Source: JAICWP01 sp035278025
GTDB lineage: Bacteria > Acidobacteriota > Terriglobia > Terriglobales > Acidobacteriaceae
Assembly: GCA_035278025.1 (NCBI GenBank)
Contig: DATEJK010000154.1
Location: 1-64,000 of the forward strand
DNA length: 64,000 nucleotides
Direction of reading: 5' to 3'
Positions 37,403-46,047 of this stretch are shown one piece after another. The notes beneath the pieces were generated by a model that did no database searches, was not told the origin of the DNA, and saw nothing but the letters and a program-made list of their open reading frames with translations. Every line of letters begins with the position of its first letter. The first letter of the stretch is position 1. Made by a program: the position numbers and the translations under genes.

Positions 37403-38974
37403 TTGAGTCTTCCTGCAACCCAGCCTGCGGCGGCGTCCAGCGGTTCGAACGCCGCGGCGGCGCACGTTTTCGGCTGGCGCGGCCTTCGCGATAGAAAATT
37501 CTGGATGGTGTGGCTGGAGCACGCGATCTATTTCGCGTTGCTGGCGCTGGTGATCGCCGAGCCTTTCTCCACCCCAACGGTCCTCATCATTTTTCGTGTT
37601 GCCTTGGGATTGTGGGTGCTGAAGCTGGCGCTGAGCGGTTTCAGCGTGCGACGCGTTCCTCTGGTCCTTCCCTTGCTGCTGTTCTTTGCAGGCGCGGGCA
37701 TTTCCACAATATTCACCTTCGCGCCTTTGCTGAGCTGGGTGCGCCTGGGCTGGTACAGCATGGCCCTCATTTTTCTGCTGGTGACGGAAAACGTGAAAAC
37801 CAGCACGCAGCTGAAATGGCTGGTGACGGCGCTGCTGCTTGCCAGTTCCGTAAGCGCGATTCAAACCGGATGGCAGTTTACGGCAGGAATCGGCACCAAA
37901 CTGCTGTACGTGCCCCCGGGGCCGATGAGGGAGGCGGGGTTGCGCTCCCGTGACATCGTGCGCGAGATCAACGGCCACTCGGTGCGGCGGCCGTGGTTAT
38001 GGCGCCGTGCTCTGCGCCTGACTCAGCATGACGCCGTGCTGCAGATGCGGGTGGCCCGTCCCTATCCCGGCGGGCTGCATTATCTCTACACCGCCGTGCC
38101 AAGGTCGGCGGTGGAGGAGTGGCTGCGGAGCCCCGGCCAATTGGTGACAGAGGGTTATCCCCTGCGCGCGCAGGGGCGCTTCTACCACGCCATTCCCTAC
38201 GCCGGCATGCTGATGGTGATCGGCGCGTTGTGCTGGGGACTGCTGCTGGCCAGCGGCTGCGCCAGAACAGTCGTGCGGGTATTGCTGACGCTGATTTTTG
38301 TGGCCGTGGCGGCAAGCTTGTGGGCCACAGTGACCCGCTCGTATGTGCTGGCTTTGCTGGCGGGCTGTCTGGTGACATTGTGGATGACGGCGCGGCCCAG
38401 GGTGCGGGTGGTTGCAGTACTGGCCGCCATTGCCATCCTGCTGGCGGGCTCATTCTGGATTCGTGACCAGCGCCGCCTCTCCTGGTTCAGCAGCGACGAG
38501 CCGGGCACTGAGTTTCGCATGATGATGTGGAAGGCCAGCCCGCGCCTGATCCGCGAGCATCCCCTGCTGGGGATTGGGCTGGACAGCGTGCAGCTTCCCG
38601 GCAACCGGTTTAACATCGCGGCTTACAGGATTTTTCCCCTGCGCGGCGGACATTTCCATTCCACCTACATCGAGCTGGCGGTGGACTGCGGGCTCCCTGT
38701 TCTGGGGCTGTGGTTGTGGCTGATGATTGCCTATTTCCGCCATCTGCGCCGTCTGCTGCGGGCCGCCGCGGCAGCGCCATGGTTTTACCGCGGTCTGGCG
38801 CTTGGTATTTTTGCCGGCGCGCTCGCTTTTTATCTTGGTTGCCTGGTGCAGTACACGCTGGGCGATGGGGAAGTCATGCCCCTGGTGTGGCTGTTCATGG
38901 GTTTGTCTGTGGTGTTATGGCGGCTGCTGGGGGAGCGCAATCAGCAAGGCGGAGTTCCAGCGAGCACCTCGTAG
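37403..38974 (+). CDS. O-antigen ligase/polymerase-like membrane protein with PDZ-like insert
   Basis: A 523-residue polytopic protein. Some four to five transmembrane segments (residues 40-160) are interrupted by a soluble stretch, about 165-230, that reads like a PDZ domain: GPMREAGLRSRDIVREINGH, then LRLTQHDAVLQMRVARP. More membrane segments follow, and then the Wzy_C/O-antigen-ligase region: a loop with FRMMMWKASPRLIREHPLLG and RGGHFHSTYIELAVDCGLPV, which carries the conserved His. Such proteins join or polymerise glycans at the periplasmic face. The start is a TTG at 37403 with a weak binding site; an ATG at 37504 would remove a 33-residue Ala/Pro-rich N terminus and is possible. Confidence 0.8.
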   Translation: MSLPATQPAAASSGSNAAAAHVFGWRGLRDRKFWMVWLEHAIYFALLALVIAEPFSTPTVLIIFRVALGLWVLKLALSGFSVRRVPLVLPLLLFFAGAGISTIFTFAPLLSWVRLGWYSMALIFLLVTENVKTSTQLKWLVTALLLASSVSAIQTGWQFTAGIGTKLLYVPPGPMREAGLRSRDIVREINGHSVRRPWLWRRALRLTQHDAVLQMRVARPYPGGLHYLYTAVPRSAVEEWLRSPGQLVTEGYPLRAQGRFYHAIPYAGMLMVIGALCWGLLLASGCARTVVRVLLTLIFVAVAASLWATVTRSYVLALLAGCLVTLWMTARPRVRVVAVLAAIAILLAGSFWIRDQRRLSWFSSDEPGTEFRMMMWKASPRLIREHPLLGIGLDSVQLPGNRFNIAAYRIFPLRGGHFHSTYIELAVDCGLPVLGLWLWLMIAYFRHLRRLLRAAAAAPWFYRGLALGIFAGALAFYLGCLVQYTLGDGEVMPLVWLFMGLSVVLWRLLGERNQQGGVPASTS

Positions 38975-38982
38975 CTACTTCT

Positions 38983-39010
38983 GGACGGGGCGGCTAGCGC
39001 GCCCGCGTCC
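38983..39010. terminator. Hairpin between convergent genes
   Basis: GGACGGGGCG and CGCCCGCGTCC can form a stem of about ten pairs with one bulge, located between the ends of the O-antigen-ligase-like and GH13 genes. No T-run follows on either strand, so any bidirectional terminator function is tentative. Confidence 0.35.
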
Positions 39011-39019
39011 CAAATCCCA

Positions 39020-40729
39020 TCATTTGACTGCGCCAGACACTTCGCCGATGTAAACCCCAAAGGGCTGGAGTTCCGTTTGCACCGTCTTGGCATCCGACAG
39101 CAGTCTGGCTGAGCTGGCCAGAAGAGTAGTCACACGCGGCTGCGCGAAGCCTTGCGCCGCCAGATTGAAGCTGGGCTTCTGCGCACTGGCCGACATGTTC
39201 AGCACCACCAGCACCGCCTTACCTTGGTAGGAACGCAAATACGACAGCACATTATTATTGTTTTCGTCGAGCGGCACGTAGGTGCCTTCGCGCAGCTGCA
39301 GGTTGGCGTGGCGCAGCGCCAGCACACGCTTATAGAAATTGAGGATGGAGTTAGGGTCCTTGAGCTCGCTGGCTACGTTGTGCGCGTGGTATGTGCCGGG
39401 GATGGGCAGCCAGGGCTTGCCGTTGGTGAAGCCGGCATTGGCACTGTCACTCCACTGCATGGGAGTGCGCTCGCCGTCGCGGCCCTTCTCCTTGGGCCAG
39501 CCGCGGCGGCCGATGGGATCCTTTACGTCTTCGCGGCGTGTGGGGTCGTTGTTGCGCATCCCGATTTCTTCGCCGTAATACATGATGGGCGTGCCCCGCA
39601 GGGTCAGGTAAAAGCCGGCCAGCAACTTGGCGATCTGGTCGTTGTGCTTCCCATCGCCGTAGCGGTCATAGGCGCGGGGAATGTCGTGATTGCTGAAAAC
39701 ATAGACCGGCCAGCCGCCCGCGGAGTCCACCGCCGCGATCTGCCTGCGGAATTCAGGCGGCGAAAGCTTGTCCACCCGCGTGAACAGGAAGTCCATGGGC
39801 ATCTGCAGTTCGTTATTGTGCGCGCCGTAGTACTGCTTCAGTTCGGCCACATTCTTGGTCCAGGTTTCGCCGATCAGCACGGCGTCATTTTGGTCCGCCA
39901 CCTGGCGCAGCTTGCGCAGCACGTCGTGTACCTCCGGCAGCTTGGTGTTGTACTGGTTAACCATATTGGGAAGGCCGAAGGCGTTCTTGCCGGGCAGGGT
40001 GGGATTATCGTGCAGCCGGGGATCCTCGAAGAGCGTGTCCACCGCGTCCAGGCGAAAGCCGGCCACGCCGCGCTTGAACCAGAAGCGGGGAACATCGAAC
40101 ATGGCCTTCTCCACCGCGGGATTGCGCCAGTTCAGGTCGGGCTGCTGGACGTAGAAAAAGTGGTAGTAGTACTGCTGCGTTTTCGTATCCCACTGCCAGG
40201 CGGAGCCGCCGAAAGTTGATTCCCAGTTGTTGGGCGGCTGGCCGGGAGCGCGGCCGTCGCGCCAGATATACCAGTCGCGCTTGGCGGCGGTGCGGGAGGA
40301 GCGCGAGTTGATGAACCAGGGATGCTGGTCGGAGGTGTGATTCATCACGAAATCCATGATGATGCGGATGCTTTTCTTTTTTGCTTGCTGCTCCATGCGG
40401 TCGAAATCGGCCAGGGTGCCGTACATGGGATCAATATTGTCGTAATCGGAAACATCGTAGCCGAAATCCACCTGGGGCGAGGGATAGCAGGGCGCGATCC
40501 ATATGGCGTCCACGCCCAGATCGTGCAGGTAAGCGAGCTTGGAAGCGATGCCGTTGAGGTCTCCAATGCCGTCGTTGTTGCTGTCGGCAAAGCTGCGGGG
40601 ATAAATCTCGTAAAAGACGGCGTGCTGCCACCACTGGTGCCCTTCGGCGTCGCGGGTGTGTTGCTGTGCTTGGGCCGGAGAGAAAGACAAAAGGGAAACA
40701 AAGAGGATAAGAGCGGAAAATTTAATCAT
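39020..40729 (-). CDS. Secreted GH13 family alpha-glucosidase/alpha-amylase-type enzyme
   Basis: A 569-residue exported enzyme with signal peptide (1-22). The GH13 barrel has all conserved regions: FGYDVSDYDNIDPMYGTLAD, RIIMDFVMNHTSDQHPWF, the nucleophile in GFRLDAVDTLFED, the acid/base in LIGETW and the third acid in FSNHDIPRAYDRYG. The sequence pattern around region II resembles oligo-1,6-glucosidase and trehalose-type enzymes more than true amylases. The start at 40729 has GAGGACTTCTGCC before it; an ATG at 40744 is possible. It begins about 20 bases after the upstream glycosidase gene, so the two are one operon acting on alpha-glucans or disaccharides outside the cytosol. Confidence 0.92.
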   Translation of the reverse strand: MIKFSALILFVSLLSFSPAQAQQHTRDAEGHQWWQHAVFYEIYPRSFADSNNDGIGDLNGIASKLAYLHDLGVDAIWIAPCYPSPQVDFGYDVSDYDNIDPMYGTLADFDRMEQQAKKKSIRIIMDFVMNHTSDQHPWFINSRSSRTAAKRDWYIWRDGRAPGQPPNNWESTFGGSAWQWDTKTQQYYYHFFYVQQPDLNWRNPAVEKAMFDVPRFWFKRGVAGFRLDAVDTLFEDPRLHDNPTLPGKNAFGLPNMVNQYNTKLPEVHDVLRKLRQVADQNDAVLIGETWTKNVAELKQYYGAHNNELQMPMDFLFTRVDKLSPPEFRRQIAAVDSAGGWPVYVFSNHDIPRAYDRYGDGKHNDQIAKLLAGFYLTLRGTPIMYYGEEIGMRNNDPTRREDVKDPIGRRGWPKEKGRDGERTPMQWSDSANAGFTNGKPWLPIPGTYHAHNVASELKDPNSILNFYKRVLALRHANLQLREGTYVPLDENNNNVLSYLRSYQGKAVLVVLNMSASAQKPSFNLAAQGFAQPRVTTLLASSARLLSDAKTVQTELQPFGVYIGEVSGAVK

Positions 40730-40748
40730 GGCAGAAGTCCTCATGCAA

Positions 40749-43433
40749 TCATCGCGTCGCTGTGGGCGCGGCTTGCCCGGAAATGAAGTGAATGACTACG
40801 ACGCTGTTTTCATATCCGGATCGGTCACTGGCGGGAAAGCTGATCCGCAGCGCAGCCGCGCCGTTCGCCAACTTTATCACTTCGCCGCCCTCAACGGAGG
40901 CAATCTGGCCGGGGTTGCGCACGGCCAGGTCGTAATGCTGGCCGGCGATCCCGGCTAACTGCAGCGTCAGCGCCCTGCGATCCGCACTCCAGGATTCGGA
41001 CACAACCTTGAGAGCGCGGGAGCGCGCGCCCAGGGGAGGCAGCGAGTTGGCCGCGTCCAGGCCGAAGTCGCCGCGCAGGTGAATGCGCACCCTGTTCTCG
41101 CCCGCGAACACCGCAAAACGTACCCGCACATGCTGGTCTTCCGCGGTAGGTTCGACATGGAATGGCGCGGGCCGGCCGTTGACCTCCACTCCCATCAGTT
41201 GGGCGCGCAGGCTCACGGCGGGCGAAAATTCCACTGTACATTGGCCATCGCCGCGGCGGCGCACCCGCAACGTAATTTCATCATCCGTGCGGCTGTAGCT
41301 GAAATCCAGGGCAGCCGGTCCCAGGCGGACGTTTTCAATACGAAACGAGCTCCACTCCGGCGGAGCGTGGGGAGCAAACATAAGGTTGTGGCGGGAAGCG
41401 TCCGCCTGCAAACCCATCATGCCCAGCAGCAGCGGGCTGATGACCATGGCCGCCGACCAGATCTGGTGTGGCGAAGCGGTGGAAAGTCCCTGGTAGTAGT
41501 CGCCCGATAGCACTTCGGTTGCGTGGCCCAGAGAGCCATCGAGCGCCAGCAGAGCATTGGCGCGCAGGTTGGCGTAGGCGGGCGGGGCGCGGTGGTAGCG
41601 GTATTCCCCCACGCTGGCCCAGCCCGTGAACAGCGGCCACACGCTTCCGTAGTGGTACCCGCCGGGATCGTAACGGGGATCGTGGTCGGAGATGATGCGC
41701 GCTCCCCAGTCGGCTTCAAAGTCGGGAGCTGCGAGGCGGTTGATCATCTGTTCCGACTTGTCCGCATCCAGCAACTGGAACCACATGGGCACCGTGGCCA
41801 GGACGCTGGCAACATCAATCCGCCGGTCCTGCGGGTCCAGGCCAAAAGCGAAAAGCCGGTTTCGCGCATCCCAGAATGACTGGTTGAGCAATGGCAGCTG
41901 GCGTTGGGCCGTCTGTTCCATTGTCGCAACTAATTGAGTGTGGCCGGTGAGGCGAGCCAAATCGGCAAGCGCGCGCAGCGCCTCGACCCCCAGGCCGCTC
42001 TGGTAAAGCTCGGTCTTGATCACCTGTTGCGCGGACATGCCAGGTGCAGCGGCGGGTGCAGCATTTTCCGGCGGGCGCAGTGGGCCGCCTTCCACCCAGC
42101 CATGACCCACGCCAAGATTTTGCGCGAATCCGTGCGCGTCCCAGGTGGAATGCAGGAATTCGTAGGCCTTCCACAGGTTGTCCCATTTGTCAGTGGCGAA
42201 GGCGAGATCGCCGCTTTCCCGCACATAATCCCGCACCGCGATGATGAACAGAGGGGTGGCATCAGCGGATGCCCAGGGGTAGGGAAACCTTTTGAACCAA
42301 TCTACAAAGGTTGCGGTCTGAGAAATCTCGTGGGGAATTTTGCCATCCGCGCGCTGATAGCGGGAAATGAAGTCCAGCGCCTGGCGGGCATGGGCAAAAT
42401 CGCCTTCCGCGTCGAGAGCGAATGAACTCCACTCGGAATCGCGGCCGAAGTACCAGGCGAAGCCGGGGCGCTGGCTGTCGCCCGAAGCGCGGTAGCCGGC
42501 GACCAGGCCGGTGCCCAGGTAAGGATTGGTCACCACGCCCTGCACCAGGCTGACGCGCGCCCAATCATAGGCTTGTTGCAGTTGTGCATCGGGCAGTTCC
42601 AGGCTGACGGTCTGCGCGAGTTGGCGCTGGTAGTATGCGGCGGAACTGCGCAGAAGCCCGCCGTAATCTGCCCTGAGACGGCGGTAGGTGGCTTCTGCGG
42701 CGGCGAAACCGGTAACCGAACCGGCGATAACGATCACCTGGGTGGCGTGACCTTTGGCGACCGCCGCCAGCGTGAACGAGCTCTCATAAGAAGAGGAGTA
42801 GTTGGTGGCATACTCCTGGCGGAAATTGACCGCATCCGGCGAGCCCACCAGTCCGAAAAATTGCTTCGATTCTTCTCCAAGGGAAAAGGCGTGCAGAGCC
42901 GGGTCCCAGCTCATGTAAGTGGCGCCCAGAGCGGCCGGCCACTCCAGGGTGAAATCGCGCACGAAGGATGCTTCCACCTGCAGCGGCTCCGCAGTGCGGA
43001 CGTCGAGAATGACGACCGCGCCCTGTTCCGTGACAGGAACGAACAGAGTTTCTCGAACCTGAAATGTGTCGGAGGCGTAGAGAATGGTGGCGGACTCCGG
43101 GCGCACATTCACGGTGCGGGCCAGCGACTCGGCGGGAATGATTTCGCCGCCAACCTGGAATTCGAGGTGAAACTCGCGGAACAACTTAAGGGGATAGACC
43201 CAGGCCTCGAAGTGTCCGCCCTCATCGCCAAAAAGGGCGGCGCGTTGCCCGACCGCGGGCAGGAATTCCCAGGGACGCGCGGACCGGGAGAGTTCCAGAG
43301 GCGCGGCGGCGGAGAGAGCAGTTGGAACCAGGGAAATTAGAAGGATGCCCAGAATCGCCAATTGCAACCAGGATTTGGCCGACAGCGGTTGCAGCGGCAG
43401 AAGGGCCGGGGAAGGTTGCAAGGCGTGCGACAT
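40749..43433 (-). CDS. Exported (alpha/alpha)6-barrel glycosidase, glycogen-debranching-like
   Basis: An 894-residue protein. The signal/anchor segment is about residues 22-43. An N-terminal beta domain (to about 270) is followed by an (alpha/alpha)6 barrel of the MGH1/amylo-alpha-1,6-glucosidase type. The barrel shows GFAWYFGRDSEWSSFALDAE, a likely catalytic Asp/Glu region, then RADGKIPHEISQTATFVDWF, GVGHGWVEGGPLRPPENAAP and PGGYHYGSVWPLFTGWASV. A C-terminal beta domain follows. The exact specificity cannot be read. It precedes the GH13 gene in the same operon. No Shine-Dalgarno sequence is evident before the ATG at 43433. Confidence 0.75.
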   Translation of the reverse strand: MSHALQPSPALLPLQPLSAKSWLQLAILGILLISLVPTALSAAAPLELSRSARPWEFLPAVGQRAALFGDEGGHFEAWVYPLKLFREFHLEFQVGGEIIPAESLARTVNVRPESATILYASDTFQVRETLFVPVTEQGAVVILDVRTAEPLQVEASFVRDFTLEWPAALGATYMSWDPALHAFSLGEESKQFFGLVGSPDAVNFRQEYATNYSSSYESSFTLAAVAKGHATQVIVIAGSVTGFAAAEATYRRLRADYGGLLRSSAAYYQRQLAQTVSLELPDAQLQQAYDWARVSLVQGVVTNPYLGTGLVAGYRASGDSQRPGFAWYFGRDSEWSSFALDAEGDFAHARQALDFISRYQRADGKIPHEISQTATFVDWFKRFPYPWASADATPLFIIAVRDYVRESGDLAFATDKWDNLWKAYEFLHSTWDAHGFAQNLGVGHGWVEGGPLRPPENAAPAAAPGMSAQQVIKTELYQSGLGVEALRALADLARLTGHTQLVATMEQTAQRQLPLLNQSFWDARNRLFAFGLDPQDRRIDVASVLATVPMWFQLLDADKSEQMINRLAAPDFEADWGARIISDHDPRYDPGGYHYGSVWPLFTGWASVGEYRYHRAPPAYANLRANALLALDGSLGHATEVLSGDYYQGLSTASPHQIWSAAMVISPLLLGMMGLQADASRHNLMFAPHAPPEWSSFRIENVRLGPAALDFSYSRTDDEITLRVRRRGDGQCTVEFSPAVSLRAQLMGVEVNGRPAPFHVEPTAEDQHVRVRFAVFAGENRVRIHLRGDFGLDAANSLPPLGARSRALKVVSESWSADRRALTLQLAGIAGQHYDLAVRNPGQIASVEGGEVIKLANGAAALRISFPASDRSGYENSVVVIHFISGQAAPTATR

Positions 43434-43491
43434 TTATGTAGAAATAAACGGCGAATTCTAACACGGGCCAATTCCCGTCAGGTACCTGCCT

Positions 43492-45345
43492 TTGCCTCTC
43501 TCGCGGCGTGCATTTTTCCGATCGTTGAGCCGGTCAGCGCTGGTGTTGTCATTGGAAGGCGTGCTGGCCCTCGCCCTGCCGCGCCGGTTGAACGCAAGGC
43601 TGCCACTGCAAAACTCCGGTGCCACCGGGGCGGCTTCGCCTCCCAACCCAGCCGTAAAGTATCCTCCTCCGCCCAAATTCGCCGACCTCGGCATCAGCTT
43701 TGTTGACGTCGCCAAGCAGGCCGGTCTGAACGCCAGGACGATTTTCGGCGGCGAGCACAAGAACAAATACCTGCTGGAGACGACGGGCTGCGGTGTGGCC
43801 TTCTACGATTACGATAACGATGGCTGGCTCGACATTTTCCTGGTCAATGGCTGGCGCCTGGAGGGATTTCCCGCAGGCAGCGAGCCGCACTGCCATCTTT
43901 TCAAGAATAACCGCGACGGCACTTTCACCGACGTGACTGCAAGAGCGGGGCTGGCGCACAGCGGTTGGGGCCAGGGCGTATGCATCGGCGACTATGACAA
44001 CGACGGCTACGAAGACCTGTTCATCAGCTACTTCGGCAAGAACGCGCTCTACCACAACAACGGCGACGGCACCTTTACCGACGTGAGCGACAAAGCCGGG
44101 GTGAGCGGCAACGGCAAGCGCTGGAGCACCGGCTGCGCCTTTGTTGACTATGACCGCGACGGGCACCTCGACCTGTTCGTGGCCAACTACATTGATCTCG
44201 ATCTGAAAACTGCGCCCGTTCCGGAATCCGGTCCCTGCCTGTACAAAGGCATCATGGTGGCGTGCGGCCCGCCTGGTCTGAACGGCAGCCAGAACATCCT
44301 GTATCACAACAACGGAAATGGTACCTTCACCGATGTTTCGGAAGCCTCCGGCATCCTGCAGGCCAACGGCACTTACGGCCTCGGAGTGCTCACCGCCGAC
44401 TTCGACAATGACGGCTGGCCCGATATCTACGTGGCCGACGACTCCAGCCCCAGTTTGCTTTATCAGAACAAGAAGAACGGCAAATTTGAGGACATCGGGA
44501 TTTTGGCGGGCTGCGCCTTCAGCCCCGACGGAAAACCGCAAGCTGGAATGGGCGTTTCCGCCGGCGATTACGACTTGGACGGCAACCTGGACATCGTGAA
44601 GACCAATTTCGCCGGAGACACGCATTCGCTTTACCACAACCTGGGTAAGGACAATTTCGAGGACACCACCTACTCCGCCGGTCTGGGCCTGAACACGCGC
44701 TTCCTGGGCTGGGGCTGCGGCTGGTTCGACATGGATAACGATGGCTGGCCCGACATCCTCATCTGCAATGGCCACGTATATCCCGAGGTGGAACGGCTCA
44801 CGACCGAAGAAGGCTACGCCCAGCGCAAGCTGGTATACCGCAACCTGCGCGACGGAAAGTTCGAAGACGTTTCCCTGGTGGCGGGGCCGGGCATTACCAC
44901 GCCGGCGCCGGCGCGCGGCTGCGCCTTCGGCGATTTCGACAACGACGGCGATGTGGACATGGTGGTGAACACCGTGAATTCATTTCCCCAGCTTTTGCGC
45001 TGCGATTCGCCGGGCAAGTCGCACTGGATCAAGGTGCGCACCATGGGTGTGAAGTCGAATCGCAGCGGCATCGGGGCGCGCTTGCGCTGCGTCACTCAGC
45101 CGCCGGACGAGTCTGCTCCCCACCAGCAGATTGACGAAGTGCGCAGCGGCGGCGGCTACCTCTCGCAGAGCGATCTGCGGGTGCACTTCGGGCTGGGCAA
45201 GGCGGAGAAGGTGGACTTACTGGAGATTCACTGGCCCAGCGGGCAGGTGGATTCGCTGAAGAATGTGGCCGCCGACCAGCTGGTGTACGTCCAAGAGGGG
45301 AAGGGGATTGTGCGGACAATGAAATTCGGGCCTGCCAAGAAATAG
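43492..45345 (+). CDS. CRTAC1-family FG-GAP/UnbV protein, Tat-exported
   Basis: A 617-residue protein. The N terminus, SRRAFFRSLSRSALVLSLEG, is a twin-arginine signal, so export is probably of a folded, perhaps cofactor-bearing protein. The body is an FG-GAP/VCBS beta-propeller with repeated calcium-type motifs (FYDYDNDGWLDIF, GDYDNDGYEDLF, FVDYDRDGHLDLF, FDNDGWPDIYVADDSS), ending with the ASPIC/UnbV domain (GIGARLRCVTQ, LRVHFGLGKAEKVDLLEIHWP). The start is a TTG at 43492 with a poor binding site, but the signal follows it directly. It has a paralogue of the same fold in opposite orientation at 46010-47791. Confidence 0.85.
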   Translation: MPLSRRAFFRSLSRSALVLSLEGVLALALPRRLNARLPLQNSGATGAASPPNPAVKYPPPPKFADLGISFVDVAKQAGLNARTIFGGEHKNKYLLETTGCGVAFYDYDNDGWLDIFLVNGWRLEGFPAGSEPHCHLFKNNRDGTFTDVTARAGLAHSGWGQGVCIGDYDNDGYEDLFISYFGKNALYHNNGDGTFTDVSDKAGVSGNGKRWSTGCAFVDYDRDGHLDLFVANYIDLDLKTAPVPESGPCLYKGIMVACGPPGLNGSQNILYHNNGNGTFTDVSEASGILQANGTYGLGVLTADFDNDGWPDIYVADDSSPSLLYQNKKNGKFEDIGILAGCAFSPDGKPQAGMGVSAGDYDLDGNLDIVKTNFAGDTHSLYHNLGKDNFEDTTYSAGLGLNTRFLGWGCGWFDMDNDGWPDILICNGHVYPEVERLTTEEGYAQRKLVYRNLRDGKFEDVSLVAGPGITTPAPARGCAFGDFDNDGDVDMVVNTVNSFPQLLRCDSPGKSHWIKVRTMGVKSNRSGIGARLRCVTQPPDESAPHQQIDEVRSGGGYLSQSDLRVHFGLGKAEKVDLLEIHWPSGQVDSLKNVAADQLVYVQEGKGIVRTMKFGPAKK

Positions 45346-45447
45346 CGGTTCATGCGGCTGGTTCACTGCTTCTCATAGCCGGAAAATGTTTCGGTAACCT
45401 TCAGCTTGCGGCTTCGTCTAAGTGGAAACTTGACTTGGGGTGACGTC

Positions 45448-46047
45448 ATGTACAGGCGCTGGTTTCTTGCTCTGATTGTTCTGATCCCGGTGTTAATGGG
45501 GGCGGGGGCGCCCGGTCAAACCGCGAATCCGCCGGACGGGCCGCAATACACGGCGGACGGGCGAATGTTATTTCCTGCCAACTATCGCGAGTGGGTCTAT
45601 CTTTCTTCCGGTTTGGGCATGAGCTACACGGCGGGCGCGCAGAACATGTTGATGTTCGACAATGTGTTCGTTAATCCCGAGGCTTACCGGAAGTTCCTCG
45701 AAACCGGCACCTGGCCGGACAAGACGATGCTGGTGCTGGAAGTGCGCGGCGCCGGGAGCAATGCTTCCATTAACAAGGCCGGCCATTTTCAAACCGCCGA
45801 CCGCATGGGAGTGGAGGTGCACGTGAAGGACGAGGCGCGCTTTTCCGGCAAGTGGGCCTTCTTCGGGTTTGAGGAGGGGGCTTCGCCGGCAAAACAGGTT
45901 CCTGTCGAGGCCTCCTGCTATTCCTGCCATAGGGAACACGGCGCCGTGGACACTACCTTTGTGCAGTTTTATCCAACGCTCCTCAGCATTGCGAAAGAGA
46001 AGAAGACTCTCAGTGCCGCCTATTTGAAGGAGAGCGCGGCGAAGTAG
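45448..46047 (+). CDS. Cytochrome P460 family protein
   Basis: A 199-residue exported protein: signal peptide (1-23), a P460-type beta fold (PANYREWVYLSSGLGMSY, FVNPEAYRKFLETGTWPDKT), and a heme c attachment CYSCH near the C terminus (EASCYSCHREHGAVDTTFVQ). Classical P460 has a lysine crosslink to the heme and oxidises hydroxylamine; I cannot identify that lysine without an alignment, so the activity is open. GGGGTGA precedes the ATG at 45448; an in-frame codon at 45406 gives a less likely start. The last 38 bases overlap the convergent CRTAC1 gene. Confidence 0.85.
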   Translation: MYRRWFLALIVLIPVLMGAGAPGQTANPPDGPQYTADGRMLFPANYREWVYLSSGLGMSYTAGAQNMLMFDNVFVNPEAYRKFLETGTWPDKTMLVLEVRGAGSNASINKAGHFQTADRMGVEVHVKDEARFSGKWAFFGFEEGASPAKQVPVEASCYSCHREHGAVDTTFVQFYPTLLSIAKEKKTLSAAYLKESAAK

